This document shows, one piece after another, positions 25,963 to 37,357 of a stretch of DNA of 49,164 nucleotides. The notes below the pieces were generated by a model that worked only from the letters and a program-made list of their open reading frames with translations, was not told where the DNA came from and searched no databases. Within the stretch, counting starts at the first letter, position 1, and every line of letters starts with the position of its first letter. The position numbers and the translations under genes are program-made. Where the stretch lies: NCBI GenBank assembly GCA_030054035.1, contig JASGCS010000005.1, positions 1-49,164 of the forward strand, given 5' to 3'. The stretch comes from Candidatus Methylacidiphilales bacterium. Its GTDB lineage: Bacteria; Pseudomonadota; Gammaproteobacteria; JASGCS01.

Positions 25963-27487
25963 GCTTGGATTGAGGTATTAGTTTAGAACTTACGGTCGTG
26001 GTGATTTTATAACGATCAAAATCAATATCACTAATGGTAACTTCTATAGTTTGTCCAATTGAAAAATAATCTTCTAAGTGAAGTGATGTTCGCGTTCGTG
26101 AACGAAACCTTCTCGATCGTATGGAATCAGTTTTAAATTTGCAAAAGGCCTCTACACCATATTGAGTTAGGTACACAAACGCACCATGTTTATAAAAACT
26201 TACAATTGTAGCTTGGGTTTGGGTAGAGATTTTTTGTTTTACATAGAGACAACCAAGCAATGCTTGATGGGTTCTGCTCGCTTGCTCTGAGGTTCTTTCC
26301 CGGTCTGAACAAATTGTAGACACTTCAGTAAGAAAACTTTTGGAATACGGTACCTGTTTGGTAGTACTAGAGAGCGATTGTAGTAATAGCCTATGTGCGA
26401 TGATATCACTGTATCTTCTAATTGGAGAAGTACAATGAGTGTATTGCTGTAGGGCTAAGCCAAAATGCCCAAATGCATCAATGGTATAACAAGCGTGGGG
26501 TAAAGATTGCAATACTAAAGGATAGAGTTGTGGAGCCAGAACATGCTTTTTAATTTGCTCAAGTAACATTGCATAATAAAACTTTTTTTCTTGACTTGGT
26601 GGTGGTAACGCTATAGCAATACCGTACTTTTTCATGGTGGATTGTAATTTGATTATGTCATCGAGGTGAGGTGGTTGGTGGGTTCGATAAATTGCTCCAT
26701 CTGGGTATTGTTTGAGAAGGTAATTCGCCATACAGGTGTTGGTAAGCACCATACATTCTTCTACAATGGATTGGCTTATCAGGGGTTCTTTTTTACCGAT
26801 CTGTTTAACATTTCTTTCAGCGTCAAGAGTAATTACAGTCTCTTTTCTTTCTACATGAAGTGCTTTTCTAAGCATTTTTTTGTGTTCAAGCACTATGCGT
26901 AATTCATTTAGTTTTAGTAAAAAAACTGTGAGGGGATCTGACTGATTATTTGCAATAAGTAATTCGTCTACCTTTTGATAGGTAAGCCGGTGTTTTGAAT
27001 TAATTATGGCACGCTTAAATTCATATTTTGAAACATCTCCATCGTTAGTCAAATCCATAGTACAAAGTACCACGTACCTATCGGTATGTGGAAGGAGAGA
27101 GCACACACCTTCACTCAGTGCTGGTGGTAACATTGGAATAACAAAGTCAGGGAAATAAATTGAAGTGCCTCTTTTTTGTGCCTCAATATCTAAAGCACTT
27201 TGAGGAGTAACAAAAAAGCTCACATCAGCTATTGCAACATGAAGTTGAAATGTGTTGTTAGGTAGTTTCAACAAACAAATTGCATCATCAAAATCTTTGG
27301 CATCATCTCCATCAATAGTAACAAAGTGTAGATTTCTCGCGTCATATCTGGGTTCTTTTTCAGCTCGGGTACCGGCGTTCGCCAATTGCTCAGCTTGATC
27401 TAACTGCTTAGCGGTAAATTGTGCCCGTAGCGCGTACTGCTTTACAATCAGATCTATATCTTTAGGTATCGTATTAATTCTGTTCAT
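25940..27487 (-). CDS. rnr: RNase R/RNase II-family 3'-5' exoribonuclease, short form lacking N-terminal domains
   Basis: 515 residues; RNase R is normally about 750-850. The RNB domain is complete: FVTIDGDDAKDFDDAICL with the metal-binding Asp cluster, MLPPALSEGVCSLLP and YTHCTSPIRRYSDIIAHRLLL. One S1 domain follows (TQATIVSFYKHGAFVYLTQ to YKITTTV). The winged-helix and two cold-shock domains that normally precede RNB are missing, and only 31 nt separate the ATG from the divergent tRNA-Leu gene, leaving no space for them. The position before rlmB supports rnr. Loss of the RNA-feeding domains should change substrate choice (inference). Confidence 0.9.
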   Translation of the reverse strand: MNRINTIPKDIDLIVKQYALRAQFTAKQLDQAEQLANAGTRAEKEPRYDARNLHFVTIDGDDAKDFDDAICLLKLPNNTFQLHVAIADVSFFVTPQSALDIEAQKRGTSIYFPDFVIPMLPPALSEGVCSLLPHTDRYVVLCTMDLTNDGDVSKYEFKRAIINSKHRLTYQKVDELLIANNQSDPLTVFLLKLNELRIVLEHKKMLRKALHVERKETVITLDAERNVKQIGKKEPLISQSIVEECMVLTNTCMANYLLKQYPDGAIYRTHQPPHLDDIIKLQSTMKKYGIAIALPPPSQEKKFYYAMLLEQIKKHVLAPQLYPLVLQSLPHACYTIDAFGHFGLALQQYTHCTSPIRRYSDIIAHRLLLQSLSSTTKQVPYSKSFLTEVSTICSDRERTSEQASRTHQALLGCLYVKQKISTQTQATIVSFYKHGAFVYLTQYGVEAFCKFKTDSIRSRRFRSRTRTSLHLEDYFSIGQTIEVTISDIDFDRYKITTTVSSKLIPQSKHERRKNY

Positions 27488-27518
27488 ACATCTTTGTTAG
27501 GGTAAAATTATCATGCGT

Positions 27519-29861
<2,343 letters not shown>

Positions 29862-29872
29862 TCGTTACTGCA

Positions 29873-30736
29873 TCAGCGCATATCTTTAAAATAGCGCATA
29901 AATTCAGAATCACCGTCAATTACTAAGATATCATTTCCGGAAGTATAAGATTTTTTGTATGCTTCAAGACTTCTATATAACTTAAAAAATCTAACATTTT
30001 TTCCATACGCCCTTGCATATATTTGTGAAGCCTTTGCGTCGCCCTGCCCTTTTAGTATCTGGGATTGTTTGTAGGCCTGGGCGAGAATCTGCTCACGATC
30101 TCTATCAGCTTTTGCTTGGATTTGTATGGCTTGTTCTTTACCTTCCGATCTGAATTCTTTAGCTACAGAAGCTCTTTCCTTAATCATTCGCTCATAAACA
30201 GAATCACTTACCGATTCTGGAAAATCTACTCGCTTTACTCTAACATCAATCACCGTAATACCTAAATTGCTGGCCTTACTTAACACAGTGTCTAACACTG
30301 CTTTTGTAACGATATCGCGTTCACTCGTAATGGCTTCTCGTACTGTACGACGACTAAACTCACTCTTTAGGATATCATTAACAATTGAAATAAGCCTACG
30401 TGCAGCAATGGTTTCGTCACCTGAGACATTAGTATAAAAATCTTTTAGATTGCTTATTCTGTATCTAATAAAATAATCAACAAGTAAATTTTTCTTTTCT
30501 AATGTTAAAAATCTTTCTGCTGGCTGATCTAAGGAAAGTAACTTTCTGTCGTACAGGTAAATTTGGGTAAGGATAGGAATCTTGAAATGAAAGCCAGGTT
30601 CAATAGTGTCCTCGCCAATTTTTCCTAAAAATTTTGAAATTGCAAATTGATCTTCCCTGACTTGATAAAAAGAAGAGGTGAGAATAGTAAGAGCAAGTAA
30701 CCCTAATCCAATTTTAATAATAATAGTTTCTTTCAT
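29873..30736 (-). CDS. hflC: HflC, FtsH-modulating membrane protein
   Basis: 287 residues. One N-terminal membrane helix (IIIKIGLGLLALTILTSSFY), then an SPFH/band-7 domain (VREDQFAISKFLGKI, DYFIRYRISNLKDFYTNVSGDE, ERMIKERASVAKEFRSEGKEQA). It forms with HflK a large periplasmic cage around FtsH. It follows hflK after 3 nt. Confidence 0.95.
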   Translation of the reverse strand: MKETIIIKIGLGLLALTILTSSFYQVREDQFAISKFLGKIGEDTIEPGFHFKIPILTQIYLYDRKLLSLDQPAERFLTLEKKNLLVDYFIRYRISNLKDFYTNVSGDETIAARRLISIVNDILKSEFSRRTVREAITSERDIVTKAVLDTVLSKASNLGITVIDVRVKRVDFPESVSDSVYERMIKERASVAKEFRSEGKEQAIQIQAKADRDREQILAQAYKQSQILKGQGDAKASQIYARAYGKNVRFFKLYRSLEAYKKSYTSGNDILVIDGDSEFMRYFKDMR

Positions 30737-30739
30737 AGG

Positions 30740-31897
30740 TTATCGCACCAACCTGCTTCTCGTATCAGAATTCTGCTGACGCAATTGATTTTCGTTAGTC
30801 GTGTTTTGATTTTGGCTTGGTGAAGACTGATTAAGCTCTTGATTAGCACTTAGATTTTTCTTAATAGAATCTAAAGGTAGATAGAGTAGCTGTCCTGACT
30901 TTGGATTACCTACATAAACTTTAACATTTCTACTGTATATATCAGAAAGTGTCTCTAACCAAAGTCTTCGTTCAGTTACTTCAGGCGCTTGAACATATTC
31001 AGAAAGAACATTCAAAAACCTAGAAGCGTCCCCCTCTGCTTCAGCGATAACACGAGATTTATAGGCATTAGCTCCCTCAAGGATTTTCTGAGCGTCTCCT
31101 CTTGCAACCGGTATAACTTCATTACTATACGCTTCCGCTTCATTAATGTAACGTTGTTTATCTTCTCGGGCTTTATTGGTATCGTTAAAAGCATTTTGAA
31201 CTTCTTCGGGTGGTTGGGCCTCTTGGATATTTATGGTTTGAAGCGTTATGCCGATTTGATAGTCATCAAGGATTTGAATGGCACGCTCTCTGGACTCTTG
31301 AGCCACTACCGGTCTTCCTTCAAGAAGAACATAATCTAGGGTATTTTTTCCAATTACTTCTCTCACAGTACTATTAACCACTTCGCCCACTACCGCCTCA
31401 GGATTTCTAACATTGAATAAAAATTTAATTGGATCGCTGACGATATACTGCACTTCGTAATGAATTTTGACAATATTTTCATCTCCAGTCAGCAAGGTTG
31501 AACTATAACTTGTTGAGCGAACTTGTTTTATGTTAACTCTGATAGGAGAATCTATAAAAAAAGGCGCCCAATGGATTCCGGGGTTTTGTAAGGTGCTGTA
31601 TTTTCCAAAACGAAGTATCACAGCGCGTTCTTTTTCATCGACGATATAAAACCCTAAAACAAACCAGATTGCAAATAAGATCCCTAATCCGATTAAAAAT
31701 AGTTTTGAAGGAGGCAACGCATTATTGTTAAAAAAGTTAGAGTCATTATCATCTGAACCTTTATGGTTATCTCGATAGTCTTCATTGGAATTCGGCCTAC
31801 CAGAAAGAAAATTTTTTAATTTTCTTCCTACTGAATCTAACCACTCATCAAGATCAGGGGGCCCCTGAGAAAATCGTCTAGTAAACAAATCTAACAT
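30740..31897 (-). CDS. hflK: HflK, FtsH-modulating membrane protein
   Basis: 385 residues: Gly/Asn-rich cytoplasmic N-terminus with DLDEWLDSVGRKL, one membrane helix (FLIGLGILFAIWFVLGFYIV), SPFH domain (VDEKERAVILRFGKY, GDENIVKIHYEVQYIV, TVREVIGKNTLDYVLLEGR) and a Gln/Asn/Ser-rich tail. Partner of HflC. The ATG overlaps hflX by 7 nt. Confidence 0.95.
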   Translation of the reverse strand: MLDLFTRRFSQGPPDLDEWLDSVGRKLKNFLSGRPNSNEDYRDNHKGSDDNDSNFFNNNALPPSKLFLIGLGILFAIWFVLGFYIVDEKERAVILRFGKYSTLQNPGIHWAPFFIDSPIRVNIKQVRSTSYSSTLLTGDENIVKIHYEVQYIVSDPIKFLFNVRNPEAVVGEVVNSTVREVIGKNTLDYVLLEGRPVVAQESRERAIQILDDYQIGITLQTINIQEAQPPEEVQNAFNDTNKAREDKQRYINEAEAYSNEVIPVARGDAQKILEGANAYKSRVIAEAEGDASRFLNVLSEYVQAPEVTERRLWLETLSDIYSRNVKVYVGNPKSGQLLYLPLDSIKKNLSANQELNQSSPSQNQNTTNENQLRQQNSDTRSRLVR

Positions 31898-33012
31898 ACG
31901 ATATTTATTTTACTATAGTTATTATGGATTTGACTTGCTATCAAAGAGTGGATAGTGGGCAATTGCGGTTGATTGAGAGCAGATAGATAGATGCGGTATT
32001 TATTTTGTTCGGGTAAGTATACCGAGCTACTTGGAACGTTTATCAAATCAATTTTATTGTATATTTCAATAATAGGAACCGTGGATAAAACACCGAGCTC
32101 ACTCAATTGATTTTCAACCACAGCGATTCGATCATGGTAACCTACCCTTGCGCAGTCAATGACATGGAGAATCAAATCAGCTGAGAGAATTTCTTCCAAG
32201 CTCGCTGTAAAAGCCTCCTTTAGTTGTTTGGGTAAATGTGAAATGAAGCCCACAGTATCTAACAATACTACTTCGGTAGTCCTTTCTAATCCAGTCACAA
32301 AGATTCGCCTTGCCAGCGGATCTAAGGTTGCAAACCACTGATCCGCTACCACACGGTTAGCGCGACTAAGCGCATTAAATAGTGTGGTTTTACCTGAGTT
32401 TGTGTAACCTACAATTGCAATTCTAAATACAGAGTCACGCTTTCGGTACTGAAACTCTTTTCTTCTTAATGCGACTTTTTTTATTTTTTTTCTAAGCGAA
32501 GTTATTTTAACATCTAGCCCCCGGCGATCAGATTCAAATTGAGTTTCACCTGGTCCGGATCGCGTACCAGTTCCCCCTCGTTGTCGTTCTAAATGAGTCC
32601 AGTGCCCAACTAACGATGCTCTTGAGATTTCAAGCCTCGCGAGTGACACATGGAGCTTGCTATCAGAACTAACCGCATGTTTTGAAAATAATTCTAAGAT
32701 GATAATATTTCTTGTTCTAACTTCTAGTTTTAAAAATTCTTTTATGTTTAGTTCTTGACGAGCCGAAAGCGAGGCATTAAAAATCACCGCCTTTGCATTT
32801 TGCAATTTGGCGGCCTGTTGAATTTGCTCTAAACGATCATTAGAAATAAATGTATTTGTATTAATATGGCTGAGGGTGAATCGTATTTCCTGCATGGTGC
32901 TATACCCAGCTGCGGCGCAGAGTTTGACCAGTTCAAGTTCTTCAAATTGAATTAGCTTTAAGTGCTCTAGGATATAGTGGTTATAGTTAATGTGGATTAC
33001 TAGGCAACGCAT
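31891..33012 (-). CDS. hflX: GTPase HflX
   Basis: Ribosome-splitting and rescue GTPase. Glycine-rich domain with ERQRGGTGTRSGPGETQFESDRR, then G1 IAIVGYTNSGKTTLFNAL, G3 LLDTVGFISHLP and G4 IYNKIDL. Start chosen at MRCLVIHINYN (33012), where ATG overlaps the miaA stop as TAATG; the frame to 33093 would add 27 residues inside miaA. The C-terminal domain is short. hfq, which normally stands between miaA and hflX, is missing. Confidence 0.94.
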   Translation of the reverse strand: MRCLVIHINYNHYILEHLKLIQFEELELVKLCAAAGYSTMQEIRFTLSHINTNTFISNDRLEQIQQAAKLQNAKAVIFNASLSARQELNIKEFLKLEVRTRNIIILELFSKHAVSSDSKLHVSLARLEISRASLVGHWTHLERQRGGTGTRSGPGETQFESDRRGLDVKITSLRKKIKKVALRRKEFQYRKRDSVFRIAIVGYTNSGKTTLFNALSRANRVVADQWFATLDPLARRIFVTGLERTTEVVLLDTVGFISHLPKQLKEAFTASLEEILSADLILHVIDCARVGYHDRIAVVENQLSELGVLSTVPIIEIYNKIDLINVPSSSVYLPEQNKYRIYLSALNQPQLPTIHSLIASQIHNNYSKINIVC

Positions 33013-33722
33013 TATTTTTTTATTGAAGCGATAGCTTGAAAAATTGCTTGAGGGAAAACGCACACTTGACCAAAGAAATAATTTCGTATCCAAGTAAATT
33101 GTTTCTTAGCCAAATGCCGAGTTGCAATAATTGCATTGCTCCTCATTAATTGGTAAGAATATTTTCCTTGGAGGTATTCAAAGACTTGTCTGTAACCAAC
33201 CACTCGAAAAGCGGGGCAATGGTTAGTTAATGAATGTGTTTTTAACAAACATTCGCTTTCAGCAACTAGCCCTTTCTCCAACATTTGATTAAATCTAGTC
33301 TCAATTCTACTATCCAATTCTTTTTTTGTAAAAGGTACAAACACAAAAGGATAAATAGTGATGGGTTTGATGGGATTTACAAACCATCCGCTTAATAAGG
33401 ATTGCACATACATCAAGGTGCCACCCACCATAAGTGCTCGATTGCCTCTCTGTGATATTTCATCACAGAGAGAATACACATCGTTACAAAACCTCGCCGC
33501 GCTGTAACTTTGGTGAGGTTCAATAATGTCAATGAGGTGGTGGGTTACCTCACTTCTCTCTTGGAGGGTCGGCTTATCAGTACCAATATCCATGCCTTTA
33601 TATACCATTCCAGAATCAACACTAATCAATTCAAAATTATATTCTTTTGCAAGCGTTATAGCCAGTGCGCTTTTGCCTGAGCAGGTTGGGCCACTAAGAC
33701 TAAAAAGTGTGAGTTTATTCAT
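33012..33722 (-). CDS. miaA: tRNA dimethylallyltransferase MiaA, internally shortened
   Basis: Adds dimethylallyl to A37 of tRNAs reading UNN codons. Present: P-loop LSGPTCSGKSALAITLA, ISVDSGMVYKGMDIGTDKP, HHLIDIIEPHQSYSAARF, GGTLMYVQSLLSG, and the later FTKKELDSRIETRFNQMLEKGLVAE and VVGYRQVFEYL. The segment between GGTLMYVQSLLSGW and FTKKELDSRI, normally about 80-90 residues including the helical insert, is reduced to about 20. Total 236 residues against about 310. Start set at MNKLTLFSLSG (33722), overlapping amiC by 8 nt. Confidence 0.9.
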   Translation of the reverse strand: MNKLTLFSLSGPTCSGKSALAITLAKEYNFELISVDSGMVYKGMDIGTDKPTLQERSEVTHHLIDIIEPHQSYSAARFCNDVYSLCDEISQRGNRALMVGGTLMYVQSLLSGWFVNPIKPITIYPFVFVPFTKKELDSRIETRFNQMLEKGLVAESECLLKTHSLTNHCPAFRVVGYRQVFEYLQGKYSYQLMRSNAIIATRHLAKKQFTWIRNYFFGQVCVFPQAIFQAIASIKK

Positions 33723-34920
33723 TTCCATATAATTGAATAAAATTAACATTAGTAGTTAAGAATTTTTTTATCCCTTTTGCAATAGCATTAGTTAACGTAT
33801 CTAACCAAGTCGAATTTAAGAGATTTTGCTCATCCTTGCGATTAGATAAAAAACCCATTTCTATAAGCAACGAGGGGAAATCAAAAGACTTCAGCACTTG
33901 AAACGCCGCCTGTTGCACTTGATGATTGTGGATGGCAGATACTTTGCTAATTTCTGGCAATAACATAGCACCAAGCGCAGTGGAATGGATTAAGCTTTTT
34001 TGACTTAAATCAAGCAAGGTTTTTGCTAGGTCTTTTGGTATAGAACGCAATTCAATTTTTCCATAGCCCAACACAGCATCTCCCGGCCGATCTAATAAAC
34101 GCTTAGACTTGCTCGACGCTGCGATAATAGAAAGAGCAAAAACACTTGCACCATTGGCCTTGGTGTTATGCGCTGAGTCAGAATGGAGCGAAATAAATAG
34201 ACCGGCTCGGTATTTTTGCGCAAACTCCACCCTATCTTGAAGTTCCACAAATACATCCTTGTCGCGGGTGAGTTTAACCACTACCGAAGGTATTTTTTCT
34301 AACTTTTCTTTAAGCATTAAGGCGGCTCTGAGATTGATTTGCTTCTCATATACTTTTTTTCCGAGCGCCCCAGGATCCTTGCCTCCATGGCCAGGATCTA
34401 TGACAATGACTAACCGCTGTGCATTACCTGTGATTGATTTTTTTGGAACCAGTGATGTTGTAGGTTGGGTAATAGCTGGAGATGGTGCGGCGGAAGCGGA
34501 GATGGGGGTGGTGGGGGTGGTGCTTAAATCTTTAATGAATCGTATCACTACATTATTTGTTTTTAATTCCTGCTGAATAGAAATGTTTTTAGTAGCGTAT
34601 ATAAAAGTCGCAAATAGGGTAGAATTTTTTTGCTCGACAGTAATCTCAGAAACAAAGTCATTTTTTAAGCGAGATAGTTGTGCTAATAACGCAGAAATAT
34701 CTGTTTGAGTTTGCTCAAAAGAAATTAGAAGTCTTCTCGGGGCTTGTAGCTCATACGCCTTCACTGATTGATTAGCGCTAAGATAAAATTGTATCGTGGC
34801 GTGTTGATTGTCTTCAGCGCGCTGTAACACATATGAAAGTGTGTTAGCGTGAACTGGTAAAAAACACCATGACAGTATCCAGAGTAATACCCACATTGCT
34901 AAGCTGTTAATTCTTACCAT
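33715..34920 (-). CDS. amiC: N-acetylmuramoyl-L-alanine amidase (AmiC/AmiB type)
   Basis: Periplasmic zinc enzyme that cuts stem peptides from glycan during cell separation. Signal peptide ending VHA (about residue 25), an N-terminal AMIN domain (ATIQFYLSANQSVKAYEL), a Ser/Pro/Thr linker, and an Amidase_3 domain: VIDPGHGGKDPGA (Zn His), KVYEKQINL (Glu), LFISLHSDSA (His) and LLIEMGFLSNRKDE (catalytic Glu). 401 residues. It overlaps tsaE by 7 nt. mutL, which separates amiB and miaA in Pseudomonas, is missing here. Confidence 0.93.
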   Translation of the reverse strand: MVRINSLAMWVLLWILSWCFLPVHANTLSYVLQRAEDNQHATIQFYLSANQSVKAYELQAPRRLLISFEQTQTDISALLAQLSRLKNDFVSEITVEQKNSTLFATFIYATKNISIQQELKTNNVVIRFIKDLSTTPTTPISASAAPSPAITQPTTSLVPKKSITGNAQRLVIVIDPGHGGKDPGALGKKVYEKQINLRAALMLKEKLEKIPSVVVKLTRDKDVFVELQDRVEFAQKYRAGLFISLHSDSAHNTKANGASVFALSIIAASSKSKRLLDRPGDAVLGYGKIELRSIPKDLAKTLLDLSQKSLIHSTALGAMLLPEISKVSAIHNHQVQQAAFQVLKSFDFPSLLIEMGFLSNRKDEQNLLNSTWLDTLTNAIAKGIKKFLTTNVNFIQLYGNE

Positions 34921-35327
34921 GACATGAGCGCTATTTGTCTAATTTGATTTTGGAATAAAAAAGTCAAGGTGTGGTTCGGTTTTGGGAGGTATGACTCCCA
35001 TAGGCTAGCCCACTCAATCAAAATTAAATCACATTGCTGATAGACTTGATCTAGTCCGAGTGGATGTAACTCCAGTTCCGAGCTAATTCTATATAAATCT
35101 ATATGGGCCACGGTTGCCCGCTCTAACGAATACCATTCAATAATTGAATAGGTAGGGCTTTTGACTATTTCAAGACAATGTAAAAACGCAAGTAATTGGT
35201 TTGCAAAAAAAGTTTTACCTGATCCGAGTTCGCCTTCAAGATGAATAATCACTTGTTTGTCAGCAATAGTATTTTTTATTTCCTGAAAAAAAGGAAATAA
35301 ATCTTCTTCAGTATTGTTGATTATAAT
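34914..35327 (-). CDS. tsaE: tRNA threonylcarbamoyladenosine synthesis ATPase TsaE, no standard start codon
   Basis: P-loop protein of the t6A37 pathway working with TsaB, TsaD. Core motifs: IIHLEGELGSGKTFFANQLL, SPTYSIIEWY, VAHIDLYRISSELEL, LILIEWAS. The first ATG/GTG in frame is the GTG at 35252, which would remove the conserved first helix. The frame stays open upstream and reads IIINNTEEDLFPFFQEIKNTIADKQV, which fits the family. The only candidates there are ATT (35327), ATA (35324) and ATC (35321), just after the sppA stop. The coordinate given assumes ATT; the minimal form is 34914-35252. Confidence 0.8.
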   Translation of the reverse strand: MIINNTEEDLFPFFQEIKNTIADKQVIIHLEGELGSGKTFFANQLLAFLHCLEIVKSPTYSIIEWYSLERATVAHIDLYRISSELELHPLGLDQVYQQCDLILIEWASLWESYLPKPNHTLTFLFQNQIRQIALMSW

Positions 35328-35332
35328 TTTAG

Positions 35333-36274
35333 TTATGGGAGTAATGTGATGGGGGATGGGTGATTCAATGTAGTTACTAAACTACGTATTCCGAGATTTG
35401 ATGCCAATTCCTCCATTACCGATAATTTTGGAGAATAATCAATCAATGATGCATTTGCATCAATAGATTTGGCTACAGATCTATAATCACCAATTTCATC
35501 TATAATTCCCAATCCCAAGGCCTGCGAGCCTACCCAAGCCCTACCATCAAATAGTGGTTCTGACTCTTTTAGCCTGTCACCTCTCCCTTCCTTAACTGAA
35601 GCAATAAAAGTCTTATGTATTTCGTTAAGCATAGTTATAAGATATTTTTTGTCGCGATCTTTAGAAGGGGAAAAGGGGTCAAGCAAATCCTTGTGATCTC
35701 CAGCAGTGTAGAGTCTACGCTCCACGCCGTAGCGTTTCATGAGTTCTGAAAAACCAAAACTATCAAAACGAACTCCAATTGATCCGACAATACTTGCGTT
35801 ATTTGCATAAATTTTTTTGCATGCCGATGCGATATAGTAACCCCCAGAGGCAGCGTACTCGCCCGCTACGGCAACAATATTTTTTTTAGGGTATGTTTTT
35901 GATAATTCCCTAATTGCACGAAAGATAATATCACTTTCCACAGCACTCCCCCCTGGGCTATTGATATATAAAATAACGGCCTGACTATTTTTATTTTTAA
36001 ATGCATTTTCAAGGCTATCAATAATCGAGTTAGAATTGGTGGTGTGATTTAAAGAATCTATAACCCCTTCTAAGCGAATCAGTGCAATATGATTTTTCTG
36101 AGTTGAAGAAGTGGTGCTTTGGTTTTCTGAAAAAATCAAACGGGCAACTATAAAAGTAACGAAAAAAAGATACCCCCAAAATAACAATCTAAAAAAAATC
36201 GCCCAGCGTTGGGTTTTGCGATTCTCTTTAATACTGGTCAGTACAATGTCTTTTAAAACTGATTGCTCATCCAT
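35333..36274 (-). CDS. sppA: Signal peptide peptidase SppA (S49 family)
   Basis: Short-form (313 residues) membrane serine protease that degrades cleaved signal peptides. N-terminal membrane helix (WAIFFRLLFWGYLFFVTFIV), then VILYINSPGGSAVESD, the nucleophile Ser in GEYAASGGYYIASACKKI, and the Lys base in TAGDHKDLLDPF. It follows rluC by 13 nt, as in Pseudomonas-type genomes where both lie near rne. Confidence 0.94.
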   Translation of the reverse strand: MDEQSVLKDIVLTSIKENRKTQRWAIFFRLLFWGYLFFVTFIVARLIFSENQSTTSSTQKNHIALIRLEGVIDSLNHTTNSNSIIDSLENAFKNKNSQAVILYINSPGGSAVESDIIFRAIRELSKTYPKKNIVAVAGEYAASGGYYIASACKKIYANNASIVGSIGVRFDSFGFSELMKRYGVERRLYTAGDHKDLLDPFSPSKDRDKKYLITMLNEIHKTFIASVKEGRGDRLKESEPLFDGRAWVGSQALGLGIIDEIGDYRSVAKSIDANASLIDYSPKLSVMEELASNLGIRSLVTTLNHPSPITLLP

Positions 36275-36287
36275 ATTGATTTATATT

Positions 36288-37181
36288 TTACATTATAGAA
36301 TCAAAGTATGAAGGAGGCTGGCAACGAAACGCATGTTGACTACCATGATGGTCAATAAATGAAATTGATTCTGCATGTAAGAATAGCGGGGAGTGTTTAG
36401 GCGCGCTGTCATCATACCAACTATCGCCAAGGATCGGTAAAGCCAGATATTTTGCATGGGCTCTAATTTGATGCAACCTTCCATGGGTAATAGCAATACG
36501 CACCAAACTATATTTCTGATTGGTTTTTAATAGCTCAAATTTTGATTCTGCGTCCTTACCTTCTTCAGCCACCACGCTTCGTTTTTGACCACCAACATCA
36601 GATCGGATAATTTGAAGTTTCTTATTAACGGTGATATAGCTCCAGGGAGCAACGCCATTTAAAATCGCAAGGTAATTTTTACGAACCTCACTAAGCAAGA
36701 GTAACCGATGAAAATGCCTTAAGAATAAATGATTTTTCGCCACACATAAGCACCCACTCGTTAGCCTATCTAATCGGTGTGCAAGATGCAGTTTTATGGT
36801 CTCAGGATAAAAACGAGAAAGCTCTGTTAGTACGGTGCTTTTAATCTGTGTCCCCCCATGCACCGCGAGTCCAGGAGGTTTGTTAATTATTATAAAATCC
36901 TCATTTTCAAACAAAATTCTCGACTTCCAGATTTGGGTAACTTTTACATCATACTCTTGCTCACCCCTAGATTGGCTTTCCATCATGTCTGGGTGCATGA
37001 CCAGATCCCCTTCCTGTAACCGATAATGTGCTTTACTTTTTGCTCCATTAATAGTAATTTTTTTAACTCGAATAAGCTTTTGAATCAACGAAGTGGAAAT
37101 CCTCGGTAAAAGACTCTTAATAAAGTGATCTAATCTTCGCAAACTCTGGTCTGCGCCAATAATGGTTGTCCTAAAACGCAT
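36288..37181 (-). CDS. rluC: 23S rRNA pseudouridine synthase RluC
   Basis: 297 residues with an N-terminal S4 RNA-binding domain (RRLDHFIKSLLPRISTSLIQKLIRVKKITING) and an RluA-family catalytic domain with HLAHRLDRLTSGCLCVAKN (catalytic Asp in HRLD), HGRLHQIRAHAKYLALPILGD and FLHAESISF. RluC modifies U955, U2504 and U2580. The divergent position to rne supports RluC over RluD, as in E. coli. Confidence 0.92.
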   Translation of the reverse strand: MRFRTTIIGADQSLRRLDHFIKSLLPRISTSLIQKLIRVKKITINGAKSKAHYRLQEGDLVMHPDMMESQSRGEQEYDVKVTQIWKSRILFENEDFIIINKPPGLAVHGGTQIKSTVLTELSRFYPETIKLHLAHRLDRLTSGCLCVAKNHLFLRHFHRLLLLSEVRKNYLAILNGVAPWSYITVNKKLQIIRSDVGGQKRSVVAEEGKDAESKFELLKTNQKYSLVRIAITHGRLHQIRAHAKYLALPILGDSWYDDSAPKHSPLFLHAESISFIDHHGSQHAFRCQPPSYFDSIM

Positions 37182-37210
37182 TGTAAAGGTCAGGAAGAGT
37201 TAATTTCATG

Positions 37211-37219
37211 TGGTATAAT
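37211..37219 (+). promoter_or_regulatory. Promoter of rne (extended -10)
   Basis: TGGTATAAT is a consensus extended -10 element (TGnTATAAT). No good -35 lies at 17 nt, which such promoters do not require. A start near 37226 gives an untranslated leader of about 130 nt, in keeping with the long leaders through which RNase E controls its own mRNA. Confidence 0.6.
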
Positions 37220-37357
37220 AGGGGTCAACTTGCTTTTGTAAAGCAAAATAAATAACTATGGTCATGTATCAAGAATATTTTAATGCACATTATTTAAGGA
37301 CGCAACAGTCCGATGTACTTTTATACACTGGCTCCACCTTTAACGGAAACAATATTA

